A stretch of 53,392 bases of DNA from M1-B18 sp048264125 (GCA_048264125.1 JBLXDM010000014.1:1-53392); one strand, 5' to 3'; shown: positions 1 through 7,647, counted from the first letter of the stretch. Numbers and translations: made by a program. Notes: a model not told the origin generated them from the sequence alone.

Positions 1-50
1 GTATGACACCAATGGAATACAGACAGTATCTAATGAACCAAGTTGCATAA
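1..50 (+). CDS. IS3-family transposase OrfB, C-terminal tail (5' end outside window)
   Basis: Only the last 15 codons and the TAA stop are inside the window. They read MTPMEYRQYLMNQVA. A terminal M-[ST]-P-x-[EQ]-Y-R stretch is typical of the extreme C-terminus of the IS3/IS150-type DDE integrase, which cuts and joins insertion-sequence ends. The likely right inverted repeat follows 54 bases later, which supports the call. The rest of the element lies to the left, so intactness cannot be judged. It could be another integrase-like protein, but tail plus inverted repeat together make IS3 the best reading. Confidence 0.55.
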   Translation, partial: MTPMEYRQYLMNQVA

Positions 51-103
51 AAATGACGCCAACCATATTTAATGATTGACGTCATAAGAACTATTAGTTA
101 TTT

Positions 104-132
104 CCACTGTCTACTTGACAGGGAGCAGTTCA
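104..132 (+). mobile_element. probable right inverted repeat of an IS3-type element
   Basis: The stretch ends CTTGACAGGGAGCAGTTCA. Read on the minus strand it begins TGAACTGCTCCCTGTCAAG, which resembles terminal repeats of IS3-family elements of Firmicutes (TG...CA ends, core GTCAAGTAGACA). It lies just after the transposase tail. The element therefore probably ends at about base 132. The left end and the target duplication cannot be seen. Confidence 0.5.
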
Positions 133-186
133 AAAAATCCTTTAGCCTTTTTTTATGTTGTTTTTAAATAAGGAAATTGCAAATAA

Positions 187-360
187 AGATAAGTGGTGTG
201 TTTATACAAAGTCAAAAGTTTCCTGCTTAGTGCCCCACGGGCTAATTTGAATAATTTATAAATGTTATTAGCCCTAGGCAATGCGCGATAAACTTTTAAC
301 ATTGTATAAACTAAAATATATATGCACTTTTATGGTATTATGTAATTTCCTCAATTAATA
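187..360 (+). repeat. palindromic intergenic element, copy 1
   Basis: This is one full-length copy of a repeat also found at 17210-17370 and 32479-32650, with a deleted copy at 25713-25795. Its outer arms are GTTTATACAA (200-209) and TTGTATAAAC (302-311), continuing inward as AAAAGTTT and AAACTTTT. An inner stem pairs GGGCTAAT (239-246) with ATTAGCCC (267-274). A conserved tail runs from TATATGCAC to TTTCCTCAATTAATA. No ORF lies inside. It starts 55 bases after the IS3 end. It may be a structured RNA or a miniature mobile element. Confidence 0.75.
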
Positions 361-629
361 ATTTTTATTCTTTATAAAAATTTAACCTTTTAAACTAGAG
401 GATTAATGACTTTTCTGTTGAATACATTTTTGTAGAGAAAATTTTCTGTAGCCTAGCCATTTCAGTGGATGGAATGGGATATGCATACAAGGCCAGCTTA
501 CCCTTTTTTGGGATATTTTCTAAAAAATAAACGGTGGAATATTTTCTCAAAAAGGTGTATATTGTATAGTGAAACACAAGTAAACAACAAAATCAGCAAA
601 GAAAACCAACAGTAATGGAGGACAGGAAA
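361..629. other. intergenic region, nothing recognised
   Basis: AT-rich spacer between palindromic element copy 1 and the first operon. I see no convincing gene, terminator or clear promoter. A short reading frame on the minus strand (395-577) has low-complexity composition and no good ribosome binding site, so I do not call it. Confidence 0.5.
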
Positions 630-1625
630 GTGAAAATCGGAATACCTCATAGCTTACTTTATTTTTATTATTATCCATTATGGAAGACTTATTTTGAAGC
701 CTTAGGATTTGAAGTCATAGCTACTCCGCCAACCTCCAAGGAAATTATTGATAAGGGAGTAAAAAACTCAGTGCCTGAGCTGTGTGTACCAATAAAGGTA
801 TATATTGGACATGTATTAAAGCTGGAGGAGGCTGAGGTGGACTATATATTTGTGCCACGGTTTGTCTCTATACAAAAGGGCCAATATTTCTGTCCTAAAT
901 TTATGGGCTTGCCGGAAATGATCAGGCATTCCTTCAAGGGCTTAGAGGAAAAAATGCTAATCCCATCTATTGAAGCCCATGATGAAAATATAGCAACAAT
1001 AAAGAATTTTAAAATTTTTGAGGAAAAATTCGGAATCTCAACAAAGGAAAACAAGCTTGCTTTAGACAAGGCGGAAAAGGTCTGGCTAAGCTTCAGAGCG
1101 TATTGCAAAAAAGGCTATTCTGCTTCGGAGGCTGCTGACCTTGCTATGGGCATAGCGGTTGAAAATCAGGGGGCTATAGACGACCCCAGTAGCCTTACCA
1201 TAGGTCTCGTGGGCTATGTATATAACATTTATGATCCATACATCAGTCTAGAGATTTTTAAGCGGCTGAGGGAGATGGGAGTTGCCGTCAAAACCTTTGA
1301 AATGCTTTCTGATGCTGAAATGAACAAGCAGCTGAAAAAGCTGTCAAAAAATCTCTTCTGGACCTTTAGTGACAAGCTGCTGGCGGCGGGATATTCCTTC
1401 TATGAGGATCAGGAGGTTGATGGACTTATTCATTTAACCGCCTTTGGCTGTGGCCCGGATTCTATGCTGGGTAAGCTACTAGAGATAGACTCTGGGACAT
1501 ATAATAAGCCCTTTATGACGGTAAGGGTCGATGAGCACTCCGGTGAAAACCATCTTCAAACTAGAATTGAAGCCTTTGTTGATATGCTAAAAAGAAAAAA
1601 ACTGAAGCAAAGAAGAGGTGCTTAA
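630..1625 (+). CDS. DUF2229 / 2-hydroxyacyl-CoA dehydratase-like protein (first of pair)
   Basis: About 331 residues, cytoplasmic. It resembles the DUF2229 part of large CoA-enzyme-activase proteins and the substrate-binding subunits of [4Fe-4S] 2-hydroxyacyl-CoA dehydratases. Visible features are an N-terminal KIGIPHSLLY strand, a conserved cysteine in ELCVPIKVYIGH near residue 52, an FGCGPDS loop near 273, and a C-terminal VDEHSGENHLQTRIEAF motif shared with the next gene. I chose GTG at 630 because GGAGG (617-621) lies 8 bases before it; the ATG at 615 would overlap that site. It is followed after 2 bases by a related gene and then an activase, so the three probably form one ATP-driven electron-transfer system. 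The substrate is unknown. Confidence 0.75.
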   Translation: MKIGIPHSLLYFYYYPLWKTYFEALGFEVIATPPTSKEIIDKGVKNSVPELCVPIKVYIGHVLKLEEAEVDYIFVPRFVSIQKGQYFCPKFMGLPEMIRHSFKGLEEKMLIPSIEAHDENIATIKNFKIFEEKFGISTKENKLALDKAEKVWLSFRAYCKKGYSASEAADLAMGIAVENQGAIDDPSSLTIGLVGYVYNIYDPYISLEIFKRLREMGVAVKTFEMLSDAEMNKQLKKLSKNLFWTFSDKLLAAGYSFYEDQEVDGLIHLTAFGCGPDSMLGKLLEIDSGTYNKPFMTVRVDEHSGENHLQTRIEAFVDMLKRKKLKQRRGA

Positions 1626-1627
1626 AA

Positions 1628-2719
1628 ATGAAGGTCTCATTCCCTTATATGGGAACTACAGTAGTGTATAAAAAGCTTTTGGAGCTGCTGGGTCATGACG
1701 TTATTATGCCCCCAAAGCCAAGTCAGCGGACTATCAATTTGGGAGTAAAATATAGTCCTGAATTTGCATGCTTTCCTCTAAAGGTAATAATGGGCAGCTA
1801 TTTTGAGGCCATTGAGAAGGGCGCAGAGGTAATAATTACCTCCGGAGGCCATGGCCCCTGTCGTGCAGGCTTTTATGAGCAGGTCCATCAAAGGATTCTG
1901 AAGGAAGAGGGTCTGCCAGCGAAGTTTATGGTCTTTAATTCAATGTTTAGAGATTTTGACAATTTTTATAAAAATATAATTGCTCTAAAGGGTAAAAGCT
2001 CCTGGCTAAAGGTAGGCAGGTCACTGCTGCTGGTCTACAATATGACTAAAAAGCTGGATAAGCTGGAAAAGCAGGTCCAGACCATAAGAGCCTATGAGGT
2101 TAAGAAGGGTGAAACCACAAAGGCCTGGGAAAAGATACAGGATTTATTTGACAGGGCCTATACTAAAAAGGAGCTGGAAAAGGCTTATACTGAAGGTAAA
2201 GGGCTGCTGGATGCTATTAAGCTTATAGAGCTGCCGGAGGAAAAGAAGCTAAGAATAGGCATCGTAGGTGAAATCTACGTAGTCATGGAATCCTCGATAA
2301 ATATGAAGATGGAGGAGCTTCTTGGGAACCTTGGGGCAGAGGTGGAAAGGTCGCAATATTTATCTCAATGGATAGCGTATAATGCCCTTCCCCGCTTCAT
2401 AAACAAAACCCATGAGACGGATATATTGGAAAAGGGAGCAAAATATTTGCCTATAAATATTGGTGGCCATGCAAAGCAGACCCTCGGACATATCGTTGAT
2501 TATAGCGAGCGAGGCTTCGATGGAGTAGTCCATCTGATGCCCTTCGGTTGTTTGCCGGAGCTGGTTTCACAGAGTATCGTGCCTAGGATTACTGAGGATT
2601 TGGGTATCCCGGTTTTGACCCTAGCTATAGATGAGCAGCTGGGTACTGCAAATAATACAACCAGAATTGAAGCCTTTATAGATTTAATCAAAGGCAAAAG
2701 AGCTAAGAAAATATCATAA
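1628..2719 (+). CDS. DUF2229 / 2-hydroxyacyl-CoA dehydratase-like protein (second of pair)
   Basis: 363 residues, starting 2 bases after the previous stop, so translation is probably coupled. It shares the family layout with its neighbour: an N-terminal MKVSFPYMGTT strand, EFACFPLKVIMG with a conserved cysteine, a TSGGHGPCRAGFYEQ loop near residue 78-92, an FGCLPE loop near 302, and a C-terminal IDEQLGTANNTTRIEAF motif. In many Clostridia such domains are fused to the activase in one giant protein; here they are separate genes. The cysteines could carry a [4Fe-4S] cluster, as in HgdB/FldB-type enzymes (inference). The reaction is unknown. Confidence 0.75.
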   Translation: MKVSFPYMGTTVVYKKLLELLGHDVIMPPKPSQRTINLGVKYSPEFACFPLKVIMGSYFEAIEKGAEVIITSGGHGPCRAGFYEQVHQRILKEEGLPAKFMVFNSMFRDFDNFYKNIIALKGKSSWLKVGRSLLLVYNMTKKLDKLEKQVQTIRAYEVKKGETTKAWEKIQDLFDRAYTKKELEKAYTEGKGLLDAIKLIELPEEKKLRIGIVGEIYVVMESSINMKMEELLGNLGAEVERSQYLSQWIAYNALPRFINKTHETDILEKGAKYLPINIGGHAKQTLGHIVDYSERGFDGVVHLMPFGCLPELVSQSIVPRITEDLGIPVLTLAIDEQLGTANNTTRIEAFIDLIKGKRAKKIS

Positions 2720-2738
2720 TTACAAGGGGATGAATTCA

Positions 2739-3698
2739 TTGAAGGAATATTATCTAGGAATAGATGTCGGATCTGTTAGTACAAATCTTGTAGTAATAGA
2801 CGAAGCATGCGAGGTCCATTATAGCGCCTATATACGTACCAATGGACAACCCTTAGATTCAGTAAAAAAAGGCATACGGGAAATGAAAAATTCTCTATCC
2901 TCGGATATAAAAATCAAAGGTGTAGGAAGCACCGGCAGTGGTCGCCAGCTGATAGGTGTAATGGTGGGGGCTGATGTTATAAAAAATGAAATCACTGCCC
3001 ATGCCACTGCAACTGCTTATGTTGTGCCGGATGTAAGGACTATCTTTGAAATAGGCGGACAGGATTCAAAAATAATTGTAATAGAAAATCAGATGGTTGT
3101 GGATTTTGCCATGAACACCGTATGTGCTGCCGGTACAGGCTCCTTCCTGGACCACCAGTCTGAGCGCTTGGGCATTCCTATTGAGGAATTTGGAGCGATG
3201 GCCCTAACAGCCAATAGAGATGTGAGAATAGCAGGTCGCTGTACGGTTTTTGCCGAGTCCGACATGATTGCAAAGCAGCAATTTGGATTTTCAAAGGCGG
3301 AGATAATAAAGGGTCTTTGTGAGGCGCTGGTACGAAACTATATTAACAACCTGGGTAGGGGAAAAAGGCTGGAGCCACCCTTTGTCTTCCAAGGGGGAGT
3401 TGCTGCTAATATAGGCATTAAGACAGCCTTTGAAAAGGAAATTAACCATGAGGTCATAATTCCAAAGCATTATAATATCATGGGTGCAATAGGCTCCGCC
3501 ATATTGGCAAAGGAATATATTGAGGAGTCGGGAGCCAAAACAAATTTCAGGGGCTTCGAGGCAGCTGATCTGGACTTTGAGCCATCAACCTTTGAATGTG
3601 GAGGCTGCTCCAATAACTGTGAGATCATCAAGGTGGAAATGGATAAAAAGGTGGTTGCCATGTGGGGAGACCGCTGTGGAAAGTGGGCAAGTTTATAA
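2739..3698 (+). CDS. acyl-CoA dehydratase activase (HgdC/BadF-type ATPase)
   Basis: About 319 residues of the ASKHA-fold BcrAD/BadFG ATPase family. These homodimers carry one [4Fe-4S] cluster between subunits and use ATP to push one low-potential electron into a dehydratase. Motifs in order: GIDVGSVSTN (phosphate loop), GVGSTGSGR, EIGGQDSK, NTVCAAGTGSFLDHQ and GRCTVFAESDMI. The two cysteines at about residues 129 and 168 match the cluster ligands of HgdC. A CGGCSNNC tail near the C-terminus may hold extra metal. TTG at 2739 is preferred because AAGGGG lies about 9 bases upstream; ATG at 2730 touches that site. It is the last gene of the operon and is followed by a terminator. Confidence 0.85.
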   Translation: MKEYYLGIDVGSVSTNLVVIDEACEVHYSAYIRTNGQPLDSVKKGIREMKNSLSSDIKIKGVGSTGSGRQLIGVMVGADVIKNEITAHATATAYVVPDVRTIFEIGGQDSKIIVIENQMVVDFAMNTVCAAGTGSFLDHQSERLGIPIEEFGAMALTANRDVRIAGRCTVFAESDMIAKQQFGFSKAEIIKGLCEALVRNYINNLGRGKRLEPPFVFQGGVAANIGIKTAFEKEINHEVIIPKHYNIMGAIGSAILAKEYIEESGAKTNFRGFEAADLDFEPSTFECGGCSNNCEIIKVEMDKKVVAMWGDRCGKWASL

Positions 3699-3706
3699 AA
3701 ATATTA

Positions 3707-3743
3707 AAAACACGATTGATTTTTAGAGTCAATCGTGTTTTTT
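3707..3743 (+). terminator. rho-independent terminator after the activase operon
   Basis: Stem AAAACACGATTGA / TCAATCGTGTTTT with a 9-base loop, followed by a run of T. It begins 8 bases after the activase stop codon. Confidence 0.85.
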
Positions 3744-3820
3744 AAGTGCGCCTAGTGGGGCGAGAATTGATTTCAATAATTTCTTATGCAACCAACCGAA
3801 GACTCCTTGACTTAGAGTCT

Positions 3821-4384
3821 CTACACCAGCTGTGCTACATATGCCTCCAGCTTCTCCAGCAATGCGACATATTTTCTTTCGGTTTCCTCGCTTTTTAAAG
3901 GCCCCTTCGCCTTTTCAAAGCTTTCCTCCATCTCATCTAAGGCCTGCTGGGTAAGCTTTTCGTCGGCAAAGGTGAAGATGGCATTGTCCTCCTTGTCTAT
4001 ATGTCTGTATAGTAGGTCTGTATAGCAGATTGCATTTGCTATGATATCCACCTTTGCTTCTTCATTGCCTTTTTCAGCTGCAAACAATGCCTCCTCCAGC
4101 GTCTTAATAAAAAGTCTGCCAAGATCATGCTCCGCCAGCATTCCAAAGATAGGACCCTGCTTTATGGCAGGACCAAGCTCTGCAGACATTACCTCGAATA
4201 ATATGTCCTCCTCCTTGCCATGATGAAATTTATCGGCATAGTTTCTTATAAAATCAATGGCATTGTGGAAGCCCTCGTAATAGACCTCCTTTGTTTTAAA
4301 GGTTTGAAGGCATAGACCTCTAACAACCTTCAGCATCCTTAAAATATATTTGTGCTCCTCCATAAGTACCTGTATCGCCTTCAT
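3821..4384 (-). CDS. hemerythrin HHE-domain protein
   Basis: 187 residues, soluble. Hemerythrin four-helix bundles bind a di-iron centre and sense or store O2 or help in NO and iron-sulfur repair. Candidate ligands are visible in order: H11 (EEH), H55-x3-E59 in HHGKEED, H86 (AEHD) and H128-x3-E132 in RHIDKED. It is a single-domain protein of usual size for the hemerythrin/DcrH-like or YtfE-like group, but lacks the N-terminal cysteine domain of RIC/YtfE. It stands alone on the minus strand. Its promoter has TATAAT (4419-4424) and a Crp/Fnr-type palindrome centred at -41.5, so activation by an HcpR-like regulator is likely. Confidence 0.85.
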   Translation of the reverse strand: MKAIQVLMEEHKYILRMLKVVRGLCLQTFKTKEVYYEGFHNAIDFIRNYADKFHHGKEEDILFEVMSAELGPAIKQGPIFGMLAEHDLGRLFIKTLEEALFAAEKGNEEAKVDIIANAICYTDLLYRHIDKEDNAIFTFADEKLTQQALDEMEESFEKAKGPLKSEETERKYVALLEKLEAYVAQLV

Positions 4385-4418
4385 TTATATTATCCTCCTT
4401 AAAGTTCCTTTTGATGTT

Positions 4419-4461
4419 ATTATACCCGAAGACTTCGTGAGACTATGTGACGGAAATCAAT
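4419..4461 (-). promoter_or_regulatory. hemerythrin promoter with Crp/Fnr-like activator site
   Basis: On the minus strand, ATTGA-TTTCCG-TCACA (4461-4446) lies 21 bases upstream of TATAAT (4424-4419). With the first T of TATAAT as -12, the palindrome centre is at -41.5, the standard class II position. No good -35 hexamer is present, as expected for an activator-dependent promoter. A second weaker site, CTTGA-N6-TCACA, is at 4478-4493. Confidence 0.55.
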
Positions 4462-4501
4462 TTTAAATATCCTTGCCCTTGATATTTATCACATATTGCT
4501 T

Positions 4502-4528
4502 TTGAAATCTAAATAATTGGCTTATAAT
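4502..4528 (+). promoter_or_regulatory. possible sigma-A promoter for the DUF1385 gene
   Basis: TTGAAA (4502-4507) and TATAAT (4523-4528) with a short 15-base spacer, 36 bases before the ATG at 4565. The partly symmetric CTTGA-N6-TCACA at 4478-4493 lies just upstream and could affect it. Confidence 0.35.
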
Positions 4529-4564
4529 TGTAATATAGCTGTTAAATAAAGAGGAAGTGATCAG

Positions 4565-5314
4565 ATGAGACTGGGCGGTTATTCCCACACCAAGGGTATA
4601 ACATTTTTTTGCGATGTTTTAAAGGTGAAGACCTTAAGAAAAAGCAATGGCGAAATTGACTATAAGCTGGAATGGATTTTACCACCAGGATGGTTAAGAA
4701 GACTTGGAAAAAACAAGTACCTAAGTGTACTTTTAGTATTATATTATCAATGGAGGGCCTTTGATTTGAAGCTTAAGCTGCTGGTATCAGCCTCCTTTGC
4801 CATTACCTTGCTGGAGGAGGCCCTGGAGCTACCGGTTCTGGATTATATTATCCCTGACTTTAGCTGGGAAAGGTGGCAGCTTCTATTCCTCATGCCGTTG
4901 ATAATACTGATGATACCTAAGCTTATAAAGCTCTTTAGGTATCATGGGGCGGAGCATAAGGTAATTAACTGCTACTCCAAGCACGGCTATGTAAGCCTCC
5001 ATATGGCAAAGGCAGCACCTAGATTTAATAAGCGCTGCGGCACCAATCTGGTGGTAATATTTATTATCCTGTATGGTATTCTATGGGCGATAAATCTCGA
5101 TACAATTTCCATGACCTTGGCTGCCCTCTTATTGGCATTGCTATTAGTAAGGCGGCTTGCGGAGATTAAAAACGAAAAATGGGAAGGGTACTTTAACATG
5201 ATGCAGTTTTTCACAGTATGGGAGCCGAGGGATGAAGAGCTGGAGCTGGCAGTAAAGGGATTTTCAGCTCTATTGGAGAGCCACCATCTGTATCAAAGGG
5301 AGCTTTCAAAATGA
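4565..5314 (+). CDS. DUF1385 family membrane protein (YqhQ-like)
   Basis: 249 residues with about four membrane segments (near 72-90, 104-122, 161-178 and 180-198). The family signature YHGAEHK is at residues 126-132 and the second conserved patch RCGT at 157-160. The N-terminal GGYSHTKGI is a weak form of the family's GGQAVMEGVMM start. B. subtilis YqhQ is about 60 residues longer, so this is a short member. The family has no settled function. The ATG follows GAGGAAGTGATCAG. Next is an LCP gene 78 bases downstream, but co-transcription is uncertain. Confidence 0.75.
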   Translation: MRLGGYSHTKGITFFCDVLKVKTLRKSNGEIDYKLEWILPPGWLRRLGKNKYLSVLLVLYYQWRAFDLKLKLLVSASFAITLLEEALELPVLDYIIPDFSWERWQLLFLMPLIILMIPKLIKLFRYHGAEHKVINCYSKHGYVSLHMAKAAPRFNKRCGTNLVVIFIILYGILWAINLDTISMTLAALLLALLLVRRLAEIKNEKWEGYFNMMQFFTVWEPRDEELELAVKGFSALLESHHLYQRELSK

Positions 5315-5392
5315 GCAGGTGACTATATTGGAATAAAGGATTTCATATATTTTTGTTGAAGAAAATAGAAAGCTGCGATGGGAGGTGTTGAA

Positions 5393-6331
5393 GTGCATCA
5401 AAAAATACTAAAGGGCTTTGGTTTCTTTGTCTTCTGCCTGTTACTGTCTTTAATATCAGGTACTATCGTATATTTTATTTATTTGGGAGCGGCAGAGACT
5501 ACAACGGAGTCGCCAGAGAGAAAAAGGGTCTTTGAGGAAGCCTTCAATAGCGTAAATATTAAGCCTGAGGTCGAAAACCCTGAGGAGGAAGGCGAAAGGA
5601 TTAATTTTCTTGTGGCGGGAATAGACGGTAGGGCCTGTGATGCAATCATCTTTAGCAGCTTTCATACCAAAAGGAAAAAGCTGGACTTATTTGTGGTACC
5701 GAGAAATACCCATTATAAAATTAGTGGGGGCGGCAGCAGTAATACCGACAGGCTTGGTGATATATATAGCAGCTATGGTATATCTGGACTTCAATCAGCA
5801 GTAAACGCCATTGCAGGGCTGGAAAGTCAATTTTATGTGATTGTAGATTATAGTGCCTTTGAGACCATAGTTAACTCACTGGGGGGTGTACCAATAACGA
5901 TTAAGCAGCGGATGTATTATGAGGATAATTATGCAAGGCCTCCGCTGGTAATAGACCTTAAGGCCGGTAGCTATACCTTAAAGGGCGAAGAGGCGCTAAA
6001 TTATATTAGATATATCAACGGTAGCAGTGAGAATACACTTCAAAGGGGAGAAGCTGGTAGAACAGCGGCCCTTCAGGAATTTTTAGAGGCTGGCCTTCAT
6101 AAGGCCTATGCCTTGAAGCTTCCAACCTTGATTAGTACTGCCTATAGAAATGTCAAATCCGACTTAAAGGCAGCTACACTGGCAGCACTAACTACCTCGG
6201 TAGTGGGTATGAAGCTAGAGGATATTCGCGTACATACTATGCCCGGCTACTATACCGACAATCAATATTATGTGGTAGATCAAGATAAGCTTGAAATGGA
6301 ATTAGAGAGAATTATCAACGAGAAGGAATAA
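5393..6331 (+). CDS. LytR-CpsA-Psr (LCP) family cell-wall glycopolymer ligase
   Basis: About 312 residues with one N-terminal membrane anchor (about 9-30) and an extracellular LCP domain. The family moves polyprenyl-phosphate-linked glycopolymers onto peptidoglycan. Motifs: INFLVAGIDG, RNTHYKI (arginine for the pyrophosphate), NTDRLGDIYSSYG, a VDYSAFETIVNSLGGVPI segment, GEEALNYIRY and RGEAGRTAALQEF. GTG at 5393 is chosen because GGAGG (5381-5385) is 7 bases upstream; ATG at 5378 would sit before that site. The TRDQR-like arginine positions are only partly canonical (RGEAGR). A terminator follows. Confidence 0.85.
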   Translation: MHQKILKGFGFFVFCLLLSLISGTIVYFIYLGAAETTTESPERKRVFEEAFNSVNIKPEVENPEEEGERINFLVAGIDGRACDAIIFSSFHTKRKKLDLFVVPRNTHYKISGGGSSNTDRLGDIYSSYGISGLQSAVNAIAGLESQFYVIVDYSAFETIVNSLGGVPITIKQRMYYEDNYARPPLVIDLKAGSYTLKGEEALNYIRYINGSSENTLQRGEAGRTAALQEFLEAGLHKAYALKLPTLISTAYRNVKSDLKAATLAALTTSVVGMKLEDIRVHTMPGYYTDNQYYVVDQDKLEMELERIINEKE

Positions 6332-6385
6332 TGGGCTATGCCTATGGTGGTGTACAGACTATACGGGGCAGCAAACCTTACTAAT

Positions 6386-6411
6386 AAAAAAGACCCCTGA
6401 GGGTCTTTTTT
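6386..6411 (+). terminator. terminator after the LCP gene, probably bidirectional
   Basis: AAAAAAGACCC-CTGA-GGGTCTTTTTT hairpin. A on the left and T on the right allow it to stop transcription from the LCP gene and from the minus-strand gene at 6466-7122. Confidence 0.85.
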
Positions 6412-6465
6412 AATTGTAAGGAAACTATGCTTCTCAATTTCCTATACAAGAGTGCTTTTGTTCAA

Positions 6466-7122
6466 TTATTCTAATGCTATAGTATGGATAATGTTCTCTT
6501 CATTTTCACTTCTTTCAGCTTTATAGGTATATTCTGGATTAGCAGCCGCAATAAAGGCCCTAACCCAGGCGAAGCGCAGACGATACATGATATCTATGTC
6601 CATACCCGCCTGTCTCCAATAGGGCTTGTGAAGGCATTGGATAGTAACCCATACCAGCCTTTCCTGACTTGATTCAACTACATTATTTACATGGTCGCAG
6701 GGCATACCATCCAGCAGATAGTTGTTTAACTGCTTGTATAGCTCCGTCGCCTTAAGCTCACCGGCTTCAGCCCTTAGCTCCGCACCTAATCTATTACCCT
6801 GTAGGCTGTAGCATTCCTCCAACACAGGAACTATTTCATTGCCGTATTTTTCCAATGCTTCTTTGTAGTATACGGCCTGTCTGGTCTCTGCTATTTGAAT
6901 TTTGTTTTGAAGCCAGCCATGAATATTATCAGTTTCTATTAAATCCTCCAGCTCGGCATTTGGAAGCATTTTTCCGAACCTATCCGCAGCAGCTGCATGT
7001 ATAGCCTTAGCATCTTCACCGAAGCTTCTTGAAAGATTTGCTATAGTAAGATTCTCCAATTCTTCAAATAATCGTATTTTATTGAATAACCAATGATGTA
7101 TAGGGCCTAGAAATGCGCTCAT
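6466..7122 (-). CDS. unrecognised protein with two IHxWLxNKI repeats
   Basis: 218 residues, soluble, rich in helices, Trp, His and Arg. I do not recognise the family. Two copies of one motif are visible: IHHWLFNKI at residues 8-16 and IHGWLQNKI at 67-75, about 59 residues apart, so the N-terminal half looks duplicated. A later MPCDHVNN segment (140-147) holds Cys142, Asp143 and His144, which could bind metal or haem. The ATG follows TAAGGAGGATTATGT. The promoter carries a TATGA-N6-TCACA palindrome at -41.5 from TAGGAT, so it probably belongs to the same regulon as hemerythrin and the ferredoxin. It may be a stress or redox sensor (inference only). Confidence 0.6.
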   Translation of the reverse strand: MSAFLGPIHHWLFNKIRLFEELENLTIANLSRSFGEDAKAIHAAAADRFGKMLPNAELEDLIETDNIHGWLQNKIQIAETRQAVYYKEALEKYGNEIVPVLEECYSLQGNRLGAELRAEAGELKATELYKQLNNYLLDGMPCDHVNNVVESSQERLVWVTIQCLHKPYWRQAGMDIDIMYRLRFAWVRAFIAAANPEYTYKAERSENEENIIHTIALE

Positions 7123-7154
7123 TACATAATCCTCCTTAAATTCTATTTATGTAT

Positions 7155-7197
7155 ATCCTAACCTGTAATATGTAAATTTAATATGATGAAAATCACA
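7155..7197 (-). promoter_or_regulatory. Crp/Fnr-like activator site and -10 for the IHxWLxNKI gene
   Basis: The palindrome TATGA-TGAAAA-TCACA is at 7182-7197. On the minus strand TAGGAT (7160-7155) lies 21 bases away, which places the palindrome centre at -41.5, the same geometry as in the hemerythrin promoter. Confidence 0.45.
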
Positions 7198-7233
7198 AAA
7201 GCACAAAAATCAATCACACTTTTTCCATAACGG

Positions 7234-7242
7234 CATAATATA
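7234..7242 (+). promoter_or_regulatory. possible sigma-K type -10 element
   Basis: CATAATATA fits the CATANNNTA -10 pattern of the mother-cell factor sigma-K, with AC dinucleotides about 14-16 bases upstream. The gene it would serve encodes a small glycine-rich protein like those of spore coats. A short match in AT-rich DNA is weak evidence. Confidence 0.3.
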
Positions 7243-7294
7243 GCATTAAATATGATATTTATTTAAATTTAATAAATGAAGGAGTGTGAATGAA

Positions 7295-7525
7295 ATGGCA
7301 GAAGCTGCAAAAAATGATATATTTGGTCTGGGATCATTATTTGGAGGTATTGGATGCGGCAAAGGAGGAATAAGCCCTATAATCATAATTATTCTAATAA
7401 TTTGCTTATGTAGCGGTGGCCTCGGCGGTATAGGTGGAATTTTTGGAGGCTTCGATAACAATTTCTTACTTATCTTCATCGTATTAATTGTCCTGTTCGG
7501 AGGCTTTGGTTCCTTTAAATTCTAA
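7295..7525 (+). CDS. small glycine-rich membrane protein (YjcZ-like)
   Basis: 76 residues. It starts MAEAAKNDIFGLGSLFGG, then has a strongly hydrophobic Ile/Leu segment (about 28-40) containing two cysteines, a glycine-rich GGLGGIGGIFGG linker, and a second hydrophobic segment (about 55-70) ending GGFGSFKF. Composition resembles the small YjcZ/coat-associated glycine-rich proteins of spore formers, but I cannot show homology. ATG at 7295 is chosen because AAGGAG (7279-7284) is about 10 bases upstream; GTG at 7286 overlaps it. It is a single gene followed by a terminator. Confidence 0.6.
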   Translation: MAEAAKNDIFGLGSLFGGIGCGKGGISPIIIIILIICLCSGGLGGIGGIFGGFDNNFLLIFIVLIVLFGGFGSFKF

Positions 7526-7541
7526 AAAATGATACTTAAAG

Positions 7542-7574
7542 AAATAGTCAAGGATAGCCTTGGCTATTTTTTTT
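7542..7574 (+). terminator. rho-independent terminator
   Basis: AAATAGTCAAGG / CCTTGGCTATTT stem with an ATAG loop and eight T, 17 bases after the glycine-rich gene. Confidence 0.85.
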
Positions 7575-7647
7575 GTAGAATATAAGCTTTTTAATGCTGT
7601 AATATTGGGGTAGAATCATATTATAAAACAGTTTCGGGAGGATAAAT

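Noticed and set aside
395..577. 60-codon ORF on the minus strand
   Set aside because: No ribosome binding site, low-complexity composition, opposite to the operon leader; likely chance.
3520..3726. 68-codon ORF on the + strand within the activase
   Set aside because: Out-of-frame overlap with a well-conserved gene and its terminator; a shadow.
3800..3820. AGACTC / GAGTCT hairpin right after the hemerythrin stop as a terminator
   Set aside because: Only 6 bp with a 9-base loop and no T run on the minus strand.
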